Below, piece after piece: positions 32,108-41,858 of a stretch of 64,000 bases of DNA (position 1 is the first letter of the stretch; each line of letters begins with the position of its first letter). The notes under the pieces were generated by a model that saw only the letters and a program-made list of their open reading frames with translations, was not told the origin of the DNA and did not search any database. Source of the stretch: Flavobacterium saliperosum (GTDB taxonomy: Bacteria > Bacteroidota > Bacteroidia > Flavobacteriales > Flavobacteriaceae); the NCBI RefSeq assembly GCF_900100625.1, contig NZ_FMTY01000001.1:310001-374000 (forward strand). The letters are read 5' to 3'. Position numbers and translations under genes: made by a program.

Positions 32108-34609
32108 TTATTTCTTTTTAGCAGGTGCTTTTTTAGCAGTCGTTTTCTTTGCCGCGGTTTTTTTAGCCGGTGCTTTCTTCTCTATCAACTCCTTCACTTG
32201 CTCCAACGTCATGGCTGCGGCATCCACCTCTTTACTCAATTCGATTTTGATTTTCCCTTTGGTGATTACCGAACGTCCCCAACGTGCTTTTTCCACGCGA
32301 ATTCCCTCGTCTTCCCAATTATGAATTACCTTATCGATTTCTTTCTGCAATTTATCCTCAATCAATTCGGTAATGTCCGATTGTGACAAATTATCGAAAT
32401 TGTATTTCTTGCTTACGTTAATAAACATCCCGTTCCATTTGATGAAGGGTCCAAAACGTCCCACGCCTTTTTGTACCGGTTCGTTTTTATAGGTGGCGAT
32501 TGGCGCATCGGCTTTCGCTTTCTCATCAATCAGTTCCTGGGCTCTGTCCATCGAAACATCCAAAGGCTCCTCTCCTTTCGGCAGGGAAATGAAAACACTC
32601 CCGTGGCGCACATACGGCCCAAAACGACCGTTGCTCACTTCCACTTCTTCACCTTTATAAGTACCCAGCACTTTTGGAAGCAAAAACAAATTCAACGCTT
32701 CTTCCAAAGTGATGTTTCCGATATTCTGTTCCGTACGCAAGCTGGCGAATTGTTTGTTCTCGTCGTCGATATCGCCAATTTGCGCCATCGGTCCGAATTT
32801 ACCCAAACGAACACTTACCTGTTTTCCGGTTTTCGGATCTTTTCCTAAAATTCGTTCACCGCTTTCTCTCTCGGCATTCTCCTCTACATTTTTAACTGTC
32901 GGATGAAAATGCTTGTAGAAATCGTTCATCATTTGCGCCCATTCGATATTCCCTTCGGCAATCTCATCGAAATCCTGTTCCACTTTCGCCGTGAAGTTAT
33001 AATCCAAAATGGTTCCGAAGTTCTTCACTAAGAAGTCGGTTACGATGGTTCCGATATCTGTCGGCACCAGTTTCCCTTTATCCGAACCGGTATTTTCTTT
33101 CAATTGTTTCTCCACCAGTTTCCCGGACTGAAGCACCAATTGTGTATAATTTCGTTCCTGACCTTCCAGATTCCCTTTCTCAACATAGTTTCGGTTGATG
33201 ATAGTCGAAATGGTTGGCGCATACGTTGACGGACGACCGATACCCAACTCTTCCAGTTTCTTAACCAAAGACGCTTCGGTATAACGAGCTGCCGGTCTTG
33301 TATATCTTTCGGTTGCGGTAATGTAATTGTTTTGCAGTCTTTCGTTCACTTTCATGGCCGGTAACATGCCTTCCTGTTCTTCTTCATCATCATCGTGCCC
33401 TTCCAGATATACTTTTAGGAAACCTTCAAACTTGATTACCTCTCCGGTCGCCGTGAAAAGTTCTTTATGATTGTTCGCTTCGATTTTGACATTGGTTCGT
33501 TCCAATTCTGCATCGCTCATTTGAGACGCTAAGGTTCTTTTCCAGATCAAATCGTATAAACGGGCCTGATCTCTGTCAATGTTAACAGTGTGTCTTGACA
33601 TATCTGTCGGACGAATCGCCTCGTGGGCTTCCTGAGCCCCTTTGCTCTTATTGGCAAACGTTCTCGGTTTCGAGAATTCCTTACCATAAGACGAAATGAT
33701 TTCCGCCTGAGCTGCCTCCATAGCTTCTTTAGAAAGGTTCACGCTGTCCGTTCTCATATAGGTAATCAATCCGGCTTCGTACAAACGTTGCGCTAATTGC
33801 ATCGTGATTCCAACAGGCAAATACAATTTACGCGCCGCTTCCTGTTGCAAGGTCGATGTTGTAAAAGGTGCTGTTGGTGATTTTTTGGTAGGTTTGGTTT
33901 CCAAATCCGCTACCTTATATATAGAACCGATATTTTGGTTTAGAAAATCTTCGGCTTCTTTTTTCGTATTGAAGTTCTTTGGCAATTTCGCTTTGAAGGC
34001 TCTTCCCGCTTCGTTGGTAAATTCAGCCACAACTGAATAAGATGCCACCGCTTTGAAATTCTGGATTTCGCGTTCGCGTTCCACAATCAAACGAACGGAT
34101 ACCGACTGCACACGACCGGCAGACAATCCGCCTTTGATCTTGCGCCACAATACCGGTGACAATTCGTAACCTACCAATCGGTCTAAAACTCTTCTCGCCT
34201 GTTGTGCGTTTACCAGATTGTAATCGATTTGTCTTGGATTGTCAATCGCTTTTAAAATGGCGTTTTTGGTAATCTCATGAAAAACGATACGTTTGGTTTT
34301 TTTCGGATCCAATTTTAATTCTTCCGCCAAGTGCCATGAAATAGCCTCTCCCTCGCGGTCCTCATCGGAAGCCAACCAAACCATATCGGCTGCTTTAGAT
34401 AACGTTTTCAATTTACTCACCAAGGCTTTTTTATCCGGAGAAACTTCATATTTTGGTTTGAAACCATTCTCTACATCTACTCCAATTTCCTTCGAAGGTA
34501 AGTCGGCGATGTGTCCGTAGCTTGATTCTACCTGATACTCGCTTCCTAAAAACTTCTCTATGGTTTTCGCCTTTGCCGGTGACTCAACGATCACTAAATT
34601 CTTTGCCAT
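32108..34609 (-). CDS. topA: DNA topoisomerase I
   Basis: 833 residues. N-terminal TOPRIM (VIVESPAKAKTIEKFLGSEY; Asp-rich WLASDEDREGEAISWHLAEE), catalytic tyrosine in YEAGLITYMRTDSVNLS (residue ~290), then topoisomerase C-terminal repeats (RFGPYVRHGSVFISLPKGEE; GRFGPFIKWNGMFINV). The tail is lysine/alanine-rich (KKAPAKKTAAKKTTAKK), histone-like, as in other Bacteroidetes; no zinc-finger cysteines were seen. It relaxes negative supercoils. A TACTTTTG box (34634-34627) is 16 bases upstream of the start. Confidence 0.98.
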   Translation of the reverse strand: MAKNLVIVESPAKAKTIEKFLGSEYQVESSYGHIADLPSKEIGVDVENGFKPKYEVSPDKKALVSKLKTLSKAADMVWLASDEDREGEAISWHLAEELKLDPKKTKRIVFHEITKNAILKAIDNPRQIDYNLVNAQQARRVLDRLVGYELSPVLWRKIKGGLSAGRVQSVSVRLIVEREREIQNFKAVASYSVVAEFTNEAGRAFKAKLPKNFNTKKEAEDFLNQNIGSIYKVADLETKPTKKSPTAPFTTSTLQQEAARKLYLPVGITMQLAQRLYEAGLITYMRTDSVNLSKEAMEAAQAEIISSYGKEFSKPRTFANKSKGAQEAHEAIRPTDMSRHTVNIDRDQARLYDLIWKRTLASQMSDAELERTNVKIEANNHKELFTATGEVIKFEGFLKVYLEGHDDDEEEQEGMLPAMKVNERLQNNYITATERYTRPAARYTEASLVKKLEELGIGRPSTYAPTISTIINRNYVEKGNLEGQERNYTQLVLQSGKLVEKQLKENTGSDKGKLVPTDIGTIVTDFLVKNFGTILDYNFTAKVEQDFDEIAEGNIEWAQMMNDFYKHFHPTVKNVEENAERESGERILGKDPKTGKQVSVRLGKFGPMAQIGDIDDENKQFASLRTEQNIGNITLEEALNLFLLPKVLGTYKGEEVEVSNGRFGPYVRHGSVFISLPKGEEPLDVSMDRAQELIDEKAKADAPIATYKNEPVQKGVGRFGPFIKWNGMFINVSKKYNFDNLSQSDITELIEDKLQKEIDKVIHNWEDEGIRVEKARWGRSVITKGKIKIELSKEVDAAAMTLEQVKELIEKKAPAKKTAAKKTTAKKAPAKKK

Positions 34610-34626
34610 TTACTTTTTATTTATGG

Positions 34627-34634
34627 CGCAAAAG
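34627..34634 (-). promoter_or_regulatory. -7 box of the topA promoter
   Basis: TACTTTTG read on the minus strand, an exact TAnnTTTG. No clear TTG at -33. Confidence 0.55.
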
Positions 34635-34739
34635 TATAGGAATTTTTTAAATATTGCGTTTTTGCCCATTTTAAAAGTAAATTTTGTCGTTTAAAAACCT
34701 TTACACCTATATATAGTATCCAAAAAACAAAGACAAAAA

Positions 34740-34920
34740 ATTCAATAGCCCCGATTACCTCACTTGGTTCATATTTTCACAGGAGTTCGGTGAACACTAC
34801 GTGTTTGGTGTGTAAATCCTTTTATTGGGAGATTGCAACGCAAGCACGCAATAAAAGATTGGAACGAAAAGCGGAAAAATGGCTCCCGATAGCTATCGGG
34901 ACAAAAAAGCCCGAGCCCTT
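34740..34920. repeat. REP-like element between topA and miaB
   Basis: This 180-base stretch has no gene. It contains the 18-base palindrome TCCCGATAGCTATCGGGA (34884-34901, also at 22641) and a perfect inverted repeat CTTTTATTG (34819-34827) / CAATAAAAG (34849-34857). It also shares an AATAGCCCCGAT/TAGCCCCGAT start with the 22573 element. The flanks 34635-34739 and 34921-34956 show nothing else. Confidence 0.7.
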
Positions 34921-34956
34921 CGCTTCATAAAACTTTTGTTAAACAAATCTGCCATC

Positions 34957-34988
34957 TTGTCAGAAAATAAAATTTAGTACTATCTTTG
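34957..34988 (+). promoter_or_regulatory. Promoter of miaB
   Basis: TTG (34957-34959), 21-base spacer, TATCTTTG (34981-34988). The start codon is 30 bases downstream. Confidence 0.65.
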
Positions 34989-35017
34989 CGCATTGATTTT
35001 ACGCTTTAGAGTGCTAT

Positions 35018-36466
35018 ATGGAAAAGGAAATTGACGAGAAAAAACAAGGTACGAGCCTGGTTTTAGAACACAAAGAACAGAATACGAAAAAACTTTTTAT
35101 TGAAAGTTACGGTTGTGCGATGAATTTTTCGGACAGTGAAATCGTAGCTTCCATTTTAACCGAACAAGGTTACAACACCACCCAAAATCTGGAAGAAGCC
35201 GATTTGGTTTTGGTGAACACCTGCTCGATTCGGGATAAAGCAGAACAGACCGTTCGTAAACGTTTGGAAAAATACAACGCGGTAAAACGCAGCATCAATC
35301 CGGGTATGAAAGTGGGCGTTTTGGGCTGTATGGCCGAGCGTTTGAAAAGCCAGTTCCTGGAAGAAGAAAAAATCGTGGATATGGTCGTAGGACCGGATGC
35401 CTATAAAGACTTACCGAATCTTTTGCAGGAAGTGGAAGAAGGCCGCGATGCGATTAACGTAATTTTATCGAAAGATGAAACCTATGGTGACATTGCGCCT
35501 GTGCGTTTACAGAGTAACGGTATCAATGCGTTTGTTTCCATCACGCGAGGATGTGATAATATGTGTACGTTTTGCGTGGTTCCGTTTACCCGCGGACGCG
35601 AGCGCAGCCGTGAACCGCAATCCATTTTAGAGGAAATCAAAGATTTATACGAAAGAGGTTTTAAAGAAGTGTGCCTGTTAGGACAAAACGTTGACAGTTA
35701 CCTTTGGTATGGTGGCGGATTGAAAAAAGACTACGATAAAGCGACCGAAATGCAGAAAGCAACAGCGGTGGATTTCGCACAGTTATTGGACATGTGCGCA
35801 ATTCAGTTTCCGAAGATGCGTTTCCGTTTTTCGACTTCGAATCCACAGGACATGCACGAAGAAGTATTGCATGTTATTGCAAAACACCATAATGTTTGTA
35901 ACTACATTCACTTGCCGGTACAATCGGGAAGTACCCGTATATTAAAAGAAATGAACCGCCAGCACACCCGTGAAGAATATATGGCTTTGGTAGATAAAAT
36001 CAAGGCGATTATTCCGGGATGCTCGATTTCACAGGATATCATTACCGGATTCCCAACCGAAACCGAAGAAGACCACCAAGACACGTTGAGTCTGATGGAA
36101 TATGTGGAATATGACTTTGGTTATATGTTTGCGTATTCGGAAAGACCGGGAACTCTGGCTGCCAGAAAAATGGAAGACGATGTTCCGGAGGAAGTTAAAA
36201 AACGTCGTTTACAGGAAGTGGTTGATCTGCAACAGGAATTGAGTCTGAAAAGAACCTCCCGTTTCCTAAATCAAACGGTTGAAGTGTTGATTGAAAAAGC
36301 CTCTAAAAAATCGGATGCCCACTGGAGCGGAAGAAATTCCGAAAATGTGGTGACGGTTTTCCCGAAAGGCGATTACAAACCGGGCGATTTCGTGATGGTA
36401 AAAATTACCGATTGCACTACGGCTACCTTAATTGGAGAAGCGGTTGGCTATTCGGAAATGCAATAA
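35018..36466 (+). CDS. miaB: tRNA methylthiotransferase MiaB
   Basis: 482 residues. N-terminal UPF0004 with three cysteines for one 4Fe-4S cluster ([32 protein letters not shown]). Radical-SAM motif CDNMCTFC near residue 182 ([20 protein letters not shown]). C-terminal TRAM domain (about 410-480). It adds the 2-methylthio group to i6A37 in tRNAs reading UNN codons. A conserved neighbourhood with the sigma-54-type regulator and LptE follows. The 87-base gap to the next gene is AT-rich with self-complementary AATTGA/TCAATT stretches. Confidence 0.98.
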   Translation: MEKEIDEKKQGTSLVLEHKEQNTKKLFIESYGCAMNFSDSEIVASILTEQGYNTTQNLEEADLVLVNTCSIRDKAEQTVRKRLEKYNAVKRSINPGMKVGVLGCMAERLKSQFLEEEKIVDMVVGPDAYKDLPNLLQEVEEGRDAINVILSKDETYGDIAPVRLQSNGINAFVSITRGCDNMCTFCVVPFTRGRERSREPQSILEEIKDLYERGFKEVCLLGQNVDSYLWYGGGLKKDYDKATEMQKATAVDFAQLLDMCAIQFPKMRFRFSTSNPQDMHEEVLHVIAKHHNVCNYIHLPVQSGSTRILKEMNRQHTREEYMALVDKIKAIIPGCSISQDIITGFPTETEEDHQDTLSLMEYVEYDFGYMFAYSERPGTLAARKMEDDVPEEVKKRRLQEVVDLQQELSLKRTSRFLNQTVEVLIEKASKKSDAHWSGRNSENVVTVFPKGDYKPGDFVMVKITDCTTATLIGEAVGYSEMQ

Positions 36467-36553
36467 GAATTAACAATTGAAAAATGGATAATTGATATTT
36501 TACGTTATCCTAGTAATTATCAATTTTCAATTAGTAATTATCAACTAATTAAA

Positions 36554-37819
36554 ATGGAATCAGTTCAAGCCATAAAACAACGATTTGAGATTATCGGGAA
36601 CGACCCGAAACTTAACCGTGCGATTGAAAAAGCCATTCAGGTAGCTCCAACCGACATTTCGGTATTGGTTACCGGAGAAAGTGGTGTGGGTAAAGAAAGT
36701 ATTCCGAAAATCATACATTCCCTTTCGCACCGAAAACACGGAAAATACATTGCCGTAAACTGTGGTGCGATTCCGGAAGGGACCATTGACAGCGAGTTGT
36801 TCGGACACGAAAAAGGTTCGTTTACTGGAGCCACAGGAACCCGAGAAGGGTATTTCGAAGTGGCCGATGGCGGAACCATTTTCCTTGATGAAGTGGGCGA
36901 ATTACCATTAACTACCCAGGTACGTTTGTTACGTGTTTTGGAAAATGGTGAGTTTATAAAAGTCGGCTCTTCTCAAGTGCAAAAAACCAATGTACGCATC
37001 GTGGCAGCGACCAACGTAAACATGTTCGACGCGATTGAAAAAGGAAAATTCCGTAAAGATTTGTATTACCGTTTGAGTACGGTCGACATCATGTTGCCGC
37101 CTTTACGCGAACGAAAAGAAGATATTCATTTGCTGTTCCGGAAATTTGCTTCGGATTTTGCACACAAATACAAAATGCCTCCGATAAAACTGGACGACAA
37201 TGCCGTACAATATCTGACAAAATACCGTTGGAGCGGAAACATCCGTCAGTTGCGCAATGCCGCCGAACAGATTTCCGTACTGGAAACCAATCGCGACATT
37301 ACATTGGCGACCTTACAATCCTATTTACCGGCAGAAGGCAGTACTTTGCCGTCGGTGATTGGAACCAAAAAAGCGGAAAGTGATTTCAGTTCGGAACGGG
37401 AAATTTTATATAAGATTCTTTTCGACATGAAAAGTGATCTGAACGATCTAAAAAAACTTACTCTTGAATTAATGCAGAGCGGTAATGTGAAAAATGTTCA
37501 GGAAACCAACAAGCATTTGATTCAGCGCATTTACGGTCAGAAAGAAGAAAGCGAAGTCCCGTTTGAAGAACCTGCTTTAACGGCCATTCCGGTTCAGAAT
37601 GAAAACCTTCAGGAAGAATTTGACGATGAGGACGACGACCAGAATTATCTTTTTGCCGAAACCGTGGAGGAAGAAGATTCGCTTCGACTGGACGCCAAAG
37701 AAATCGAACTCATCAAGAAAGCCTTGGAACGCAACAAAGGAAAACGAAAAGCGGCAGCAGACGAATTGGGAATTTCCGAAAGAACACTTTACCGAAAGAT
37801 AAAACAATTCGATTTATAG
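36554..37819 (+). CDS. Sigma-54-type AAA+ activator with Fis HTH
   Basis: 421 residues. It begins directly with the AAA+ domain (Walker A GESGVGKE near residue 40, GSFTGATGTREGYFEVA, Walker B GGTIFLDEVGELP) and ends with a Fis-type helix-turn-helix (KRKAAADELGISERTLYRKI). There is no receiver or sensor domain in front. The GAFTGA loop, which contacts sigma-54, reads GSFTGA. In Bacteroidetes, proteins of this form are part of conserved sigma-54 regulons. An acidic linker (EEFDDEDDDQNYLFAE) precedes the HTH. Confidence 0.92.
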   Translation: MESVQAIKQRFEIIGNDPKLNRAIEKAIQVAPTDISVLVTGESGVGKESIPKIIHSLSHRKHGKYIAVNCGAIPEGTIDSELFGHEKGSFTGATGTREGYFEVADGGTIFLDEVGELPLTTQVRLLRVLENGEFIKVGSSQVQKTNVRIVAATNVNMFDAIEKGKFRKDLYYRLSTVDIMLPPLRERKEDIHLLFRKFASDFAHKYKMPPIKLDDNAVQYLTKYRWSGNIRQLRNAAEQISVLETNRDITLATLQSYLPAEGSTLPSVIGTKKAESDFSSEREILYKILFDMKSDLNDLKKLTLELMQSGNVKNVQETNKHLIQRIYGQKEESEVPFEEPALTAIPVQNENLQEEFDDEDDDQNYLFAETVEEEDSLRLDAKEIELIKKALERNKGKRKAAADELGISERTLYRKIKQFDL

Positions 37820-37842
37820 TATATTTGGTTTTTTAAAATAAG

Positions 37843-38346
37843 ATGAAACACATACAATATATAATTACTTGCGTTCTCCTTTTGAGTCTGAGCAGTTGTT
37901 CGTATTACAACTTTACCGGGACCGGAAAGATTGACGCCAAAACCTTTCAGGTAAATTATTTTCAGAACAATGCGGCTTTGATTGAACCCGGAATTGAGCG
38001 TACGTTTACGTTGGAGCTTCAGGAAATTCTGCAAAACCAAACGAATCTGAATTTAACGAATTCCGGTGGTGATTTGGTTTATGAAGGTGAAATAAAAGAA
38101 TATCGCATTACGCCGATGACCGCCACCGCCGATCAGTTGGCCGCTCAAAACCGACTGACCATTACGGTGAATGTGCGTTTCATCAACAAAAAAAATCCCG
38201 ATGATGATTTCGAAAAACCGTTCTCTTTCTATTATGATTTTGACGGAAGCCAACAATTGGTCGGAGCAAAACTAACCGAAGCATTGGATGTCATATTCGA
38301 AAGAATTACACAGGATATTTTTAATGCCTCATTGGCAAAATGGTAA
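37843..38346 (+). CDS. lptE: LPS-assembly lipoprotein LptE
   Basis: 167 residues. Lipoprotein signal (YIITCVLLLSLSSCSYYNFT, lipobox LSSC). The mature part has an LptE-like pattern (IDAKTFQVNYFQNNAALIEP; RTFTLELQEILQNQTNLNLT; DLVYEGEIKEYRITPMTATA). LptE plugs the LptD barrel that places LPS in the outer membrane. It lies 23 bases after the activator gene and likely shares a transcript with it and the next gene. Confidence 0.85.
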   Translation: MKHIQYIITCVLLLSLSSCSYYNFTGTGKIDAKTFQVNYFQNNAALIEPGIERTFTLELQEILQNQTNLNLTNSGGDLVYEGEIKEYRITPMTATADQLAAQNRLTITVNVRFINKKNPDDDFEKPFSFYYDFDGSQQLVGAKLTEALDVIFERITQDIFNASLAKW

Positions 38347-38372
38347 TTTTATAAATTCCAATCAACGAAAAA

Positions 38373-39251
38373 TTGAACGTAAACGATTTAACATACCTGA
38401 TCAATAAACCCGACGCCATAAACGGCAGACAAACCATCGAACTGGAAACGGTTTTGAATGAGTTTCCCTATTTTCAGGCGGCAAGAGCCATTCATCTGAA
38501 AGGACTTTACAATCAGAACAGTTTCCGTTACAATCAGGAGTTAAAGAAAACAGCGGCTTATACCACAGACCGAAGTGTGCTTTTCGAATTCATCACTTCC
38601 GAGGATTTCACATCAATCCAGAAAGCCTTTTTGGAAGAAAAAGAAGCGGCGATAAACGACATCATAGTCAATCAGTATAAAATTGTAGTATCGGATACAA
38701 TTGAAGTGCAGCCGAAAGTCAATCCCTTGGAGCAATCGATACTTACTTCCATTCAAATTGCAGAACCGGAAGCGTTTACAGCAGAAATTCCAATAGAAAA
38801 CCCTCCTGTAGAAACCGAAAAACCGGAAACCATAGAAGAAAAACTGGAAATCGGCAAACCGCTGGAATTTTCAAAACAGGAAAAACATTCGTTCCAGGAA
38901 TGGTTACAATTGGCAAAAATCACACCTATCAACCGGGAAAACGAGACTCCGGAACCTGAAATGGATGAAGAAAAGAAGAAAAAAATCGAGTTGATTGATA
39001 AGTTTATCGAAACCAATCCGAAAATCATTTCGGTGAAAAACGCACCGGTAAACCCAATAAACATTGAGAAATCGAGTCAGGACAACTCCTATTTGATGAC
39101 CGAAACTTTAGCCAAAGTCTATCTGGAACAGAAAAAATATCAAAAAGCAATACAAGCTTATGAAATTTTAATTTTGAAATATCCGGAAAAAAGTAGTTTC
39201 TTTGCAGACCGAATTTCGGATATTAGACTTTTACAACAAAATAATAATTAA
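38373..39251 (+). CDS. Hypothetical protein with C-terminal tetratricopeptide helices
   Basis: 292 residues from a TTG start (MNVNDLTYLINKPDAINGRQ); no nearer ATG exists, so the TTG is accepted. The N-terminal half is a helical domain (LETVLNEFPYFQAARAIHLK). The middle is acidic and proline-rich. The C-terminus has one clear TPR-like pair (TETLAKVYLEQKKYQKAIQA; YEILILKYPEKSSFFADR). Cytoplasmic; partner unknown. It lies 26 bases from lptE and 11 bases from secG, so it is probably in one operon. Confidence 0.75.
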   Translation: MNVNDLTYLINKPDAINGRQTIELETVLNEFPYFQAARAIHLKGLYNQNSFRYNQELKKTAAYTTDRSVLFEFITSEDFTSIQKAFLEEKEAAINDIIVNQYKIVVSDTIEVQPKVNPLEQSILTSIQIAEPEAFTAEIPIENPPVETEKPETIEEKLEIGKPLEFSKQEKHSFQEWLQLAKITPINRENETPEPEMDEEKKKKIELIDKFIETNPKIISVKNAPVNPINIEKSSQDNSYLMTETLAKVYLEQKKYQKAIQAYEILILKYPEKSSFFADRISDIRLLQQNNN

Positions 39252-39262
39252 AGAATAAAAAT

Positions 39263-39637
39263 ATGTTTTCAATCTTTTTAGTGTTAATCACAATCGTATG
39301 TTTTTTACTTGTAGTAGTAGTTATGGTTCAAAACCCAAAAGGTGGAGGTTTGTCTTCAGCGATTGGCGGATCACAAATGATGGGTGGTGTACAGAAAACA
39401 AATGATTTCCTAGACAAAAGTACTTGGACATTAGCCGGATTGTTAATCGCATTGATTTTGTTGTCAAGTTTAAGCTTCACCGGAAGTTTAAGCGATAGTG
39501 GTTCGAAAATCATCGACAACAGCACTCCTGCTCCGGTAGCGGCACCAGCGCCTGCTACTGCAACACCGGAAGCAGCAGCAACTCCAGCTACAACTGAAGC
39601 GGCACAACCGGCTTCAACGGAAGAAGCCAAAAAATAA
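39263..39637 (+). CDS. secG: Preprotein translocase subunit SecG
   Basis: 124 residues with two transmembrane helices (FSIFLVLITIVCFLLVVVVM; WTLAGLLIALILLSSLSF) and the family motif VQNPKGGGLSSAIGG between them. The tail is alanine/proline/threonine-rich (PAPATATPEAAATPAT), a common extension in Bacteroidetes. SecG assists SecYE in protein export. Confidence 0.95.
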   Translation: MFSIFLVLITIVCFLLVVVVMVQNPKGGGLSSAIGGSQMMGGVQKTNDFLDKSTWTLAGLLIALILLSSLSFTGSLSDSGSKIIDNSTPAPVAAPAPATATPEAAATPATTEAAQPASTEEAKK

Positions 39638-39658
39638 ATATCAGTAAATGATTTTTTA

Positions 39659-39687
39659 AAATGCCAGCCTGTCAGTGCTGGCATTTT
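39659..39687 (+). terminator. Terminator after secG
   Basis: ATGCCAGC / GCTGGCAT arms around 39661 and 39677, T-run after; it closes the operon before groES. Confidence 0.8.
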
Positions 39688-39778
39688 TATTTGGTAAATT
39701 TGTCAGTTTACAGGCCTTGGCATAATTTCTGAAAAAAAAGAAAGCATAAAAAAAACAATAACATAAAAATATAGCATT

Positions 39779-40054
39779 ATGGCATTAAACATTAAACCAC
39801 TTTCAGATCGCGTTCTTGTAGAACCAATGGCAGCGGAAACACAGACTGCCTCCGGAATCTTCATTCCTGACACAGCCAAAGAGAAACCGCAAAAAGGTAC
39901 TGTTGTAGCGGTTGGAAACGGAACTAAAGACCACAACATGACCGTAAAAGTTGGCGACACTGTTTTATACGGAAAATATGCCGGAACCGATTTAAAATTT
40001 GAAGGCAAAGATTACCTGATTATGCGTGAAGACGATATTTTAGCGATTATCTAA
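39779..40054 (+). CDS. groS: Co-chaperonin GroES
   Basis: 91 residues, standard. Motifs [17 protein letters not shown], the mobile loop [20 protein letters not shown] and [15 protein letters not shown] are typical. It caps GroEL during protein folding. groEL follows 81 bases later. No CIRCE inverted repeat was seen upstream. A TAAATTTG box lies at 39695-39702. Confidence 0.98.
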   Translation: MALNIKPLSDRVLVEPMAAETQTASGIFIPDTAKEKPQKGTVVAVGNGTKDHNMTVKVGDTVLYGKYAGTDLKFEGKDYLIMREDDILAII

Positions 40055-40123
40055 TCCGATTAACCACCCGAGGCGCAGCCGAACTGTATGGAGCGCAGCG
40101 GAATAAAATTAACGAATCAATAA

Positions 40124-41767
<1,644 letters not shown>

Positions 41768-41858
41768 TCTTTATAAAATATTTCTTTTACAATACTGCCT
41801 GGATTTTACTTCAGGCAGTATTTTTTTATATCTTCGCGAAAGATAAAACTTACACGTA

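Noticed and set aside
34740..34920. Insertion sequence remnant between topA and miaB
   Set aside because: No transposase frame or target duplication; the palindrome recurs elsewhere as a REP-like element.
39717..39731. Sigma-54 promoter before groES
   Set aside because: Only the GG half fits; the -12 GC is absent.
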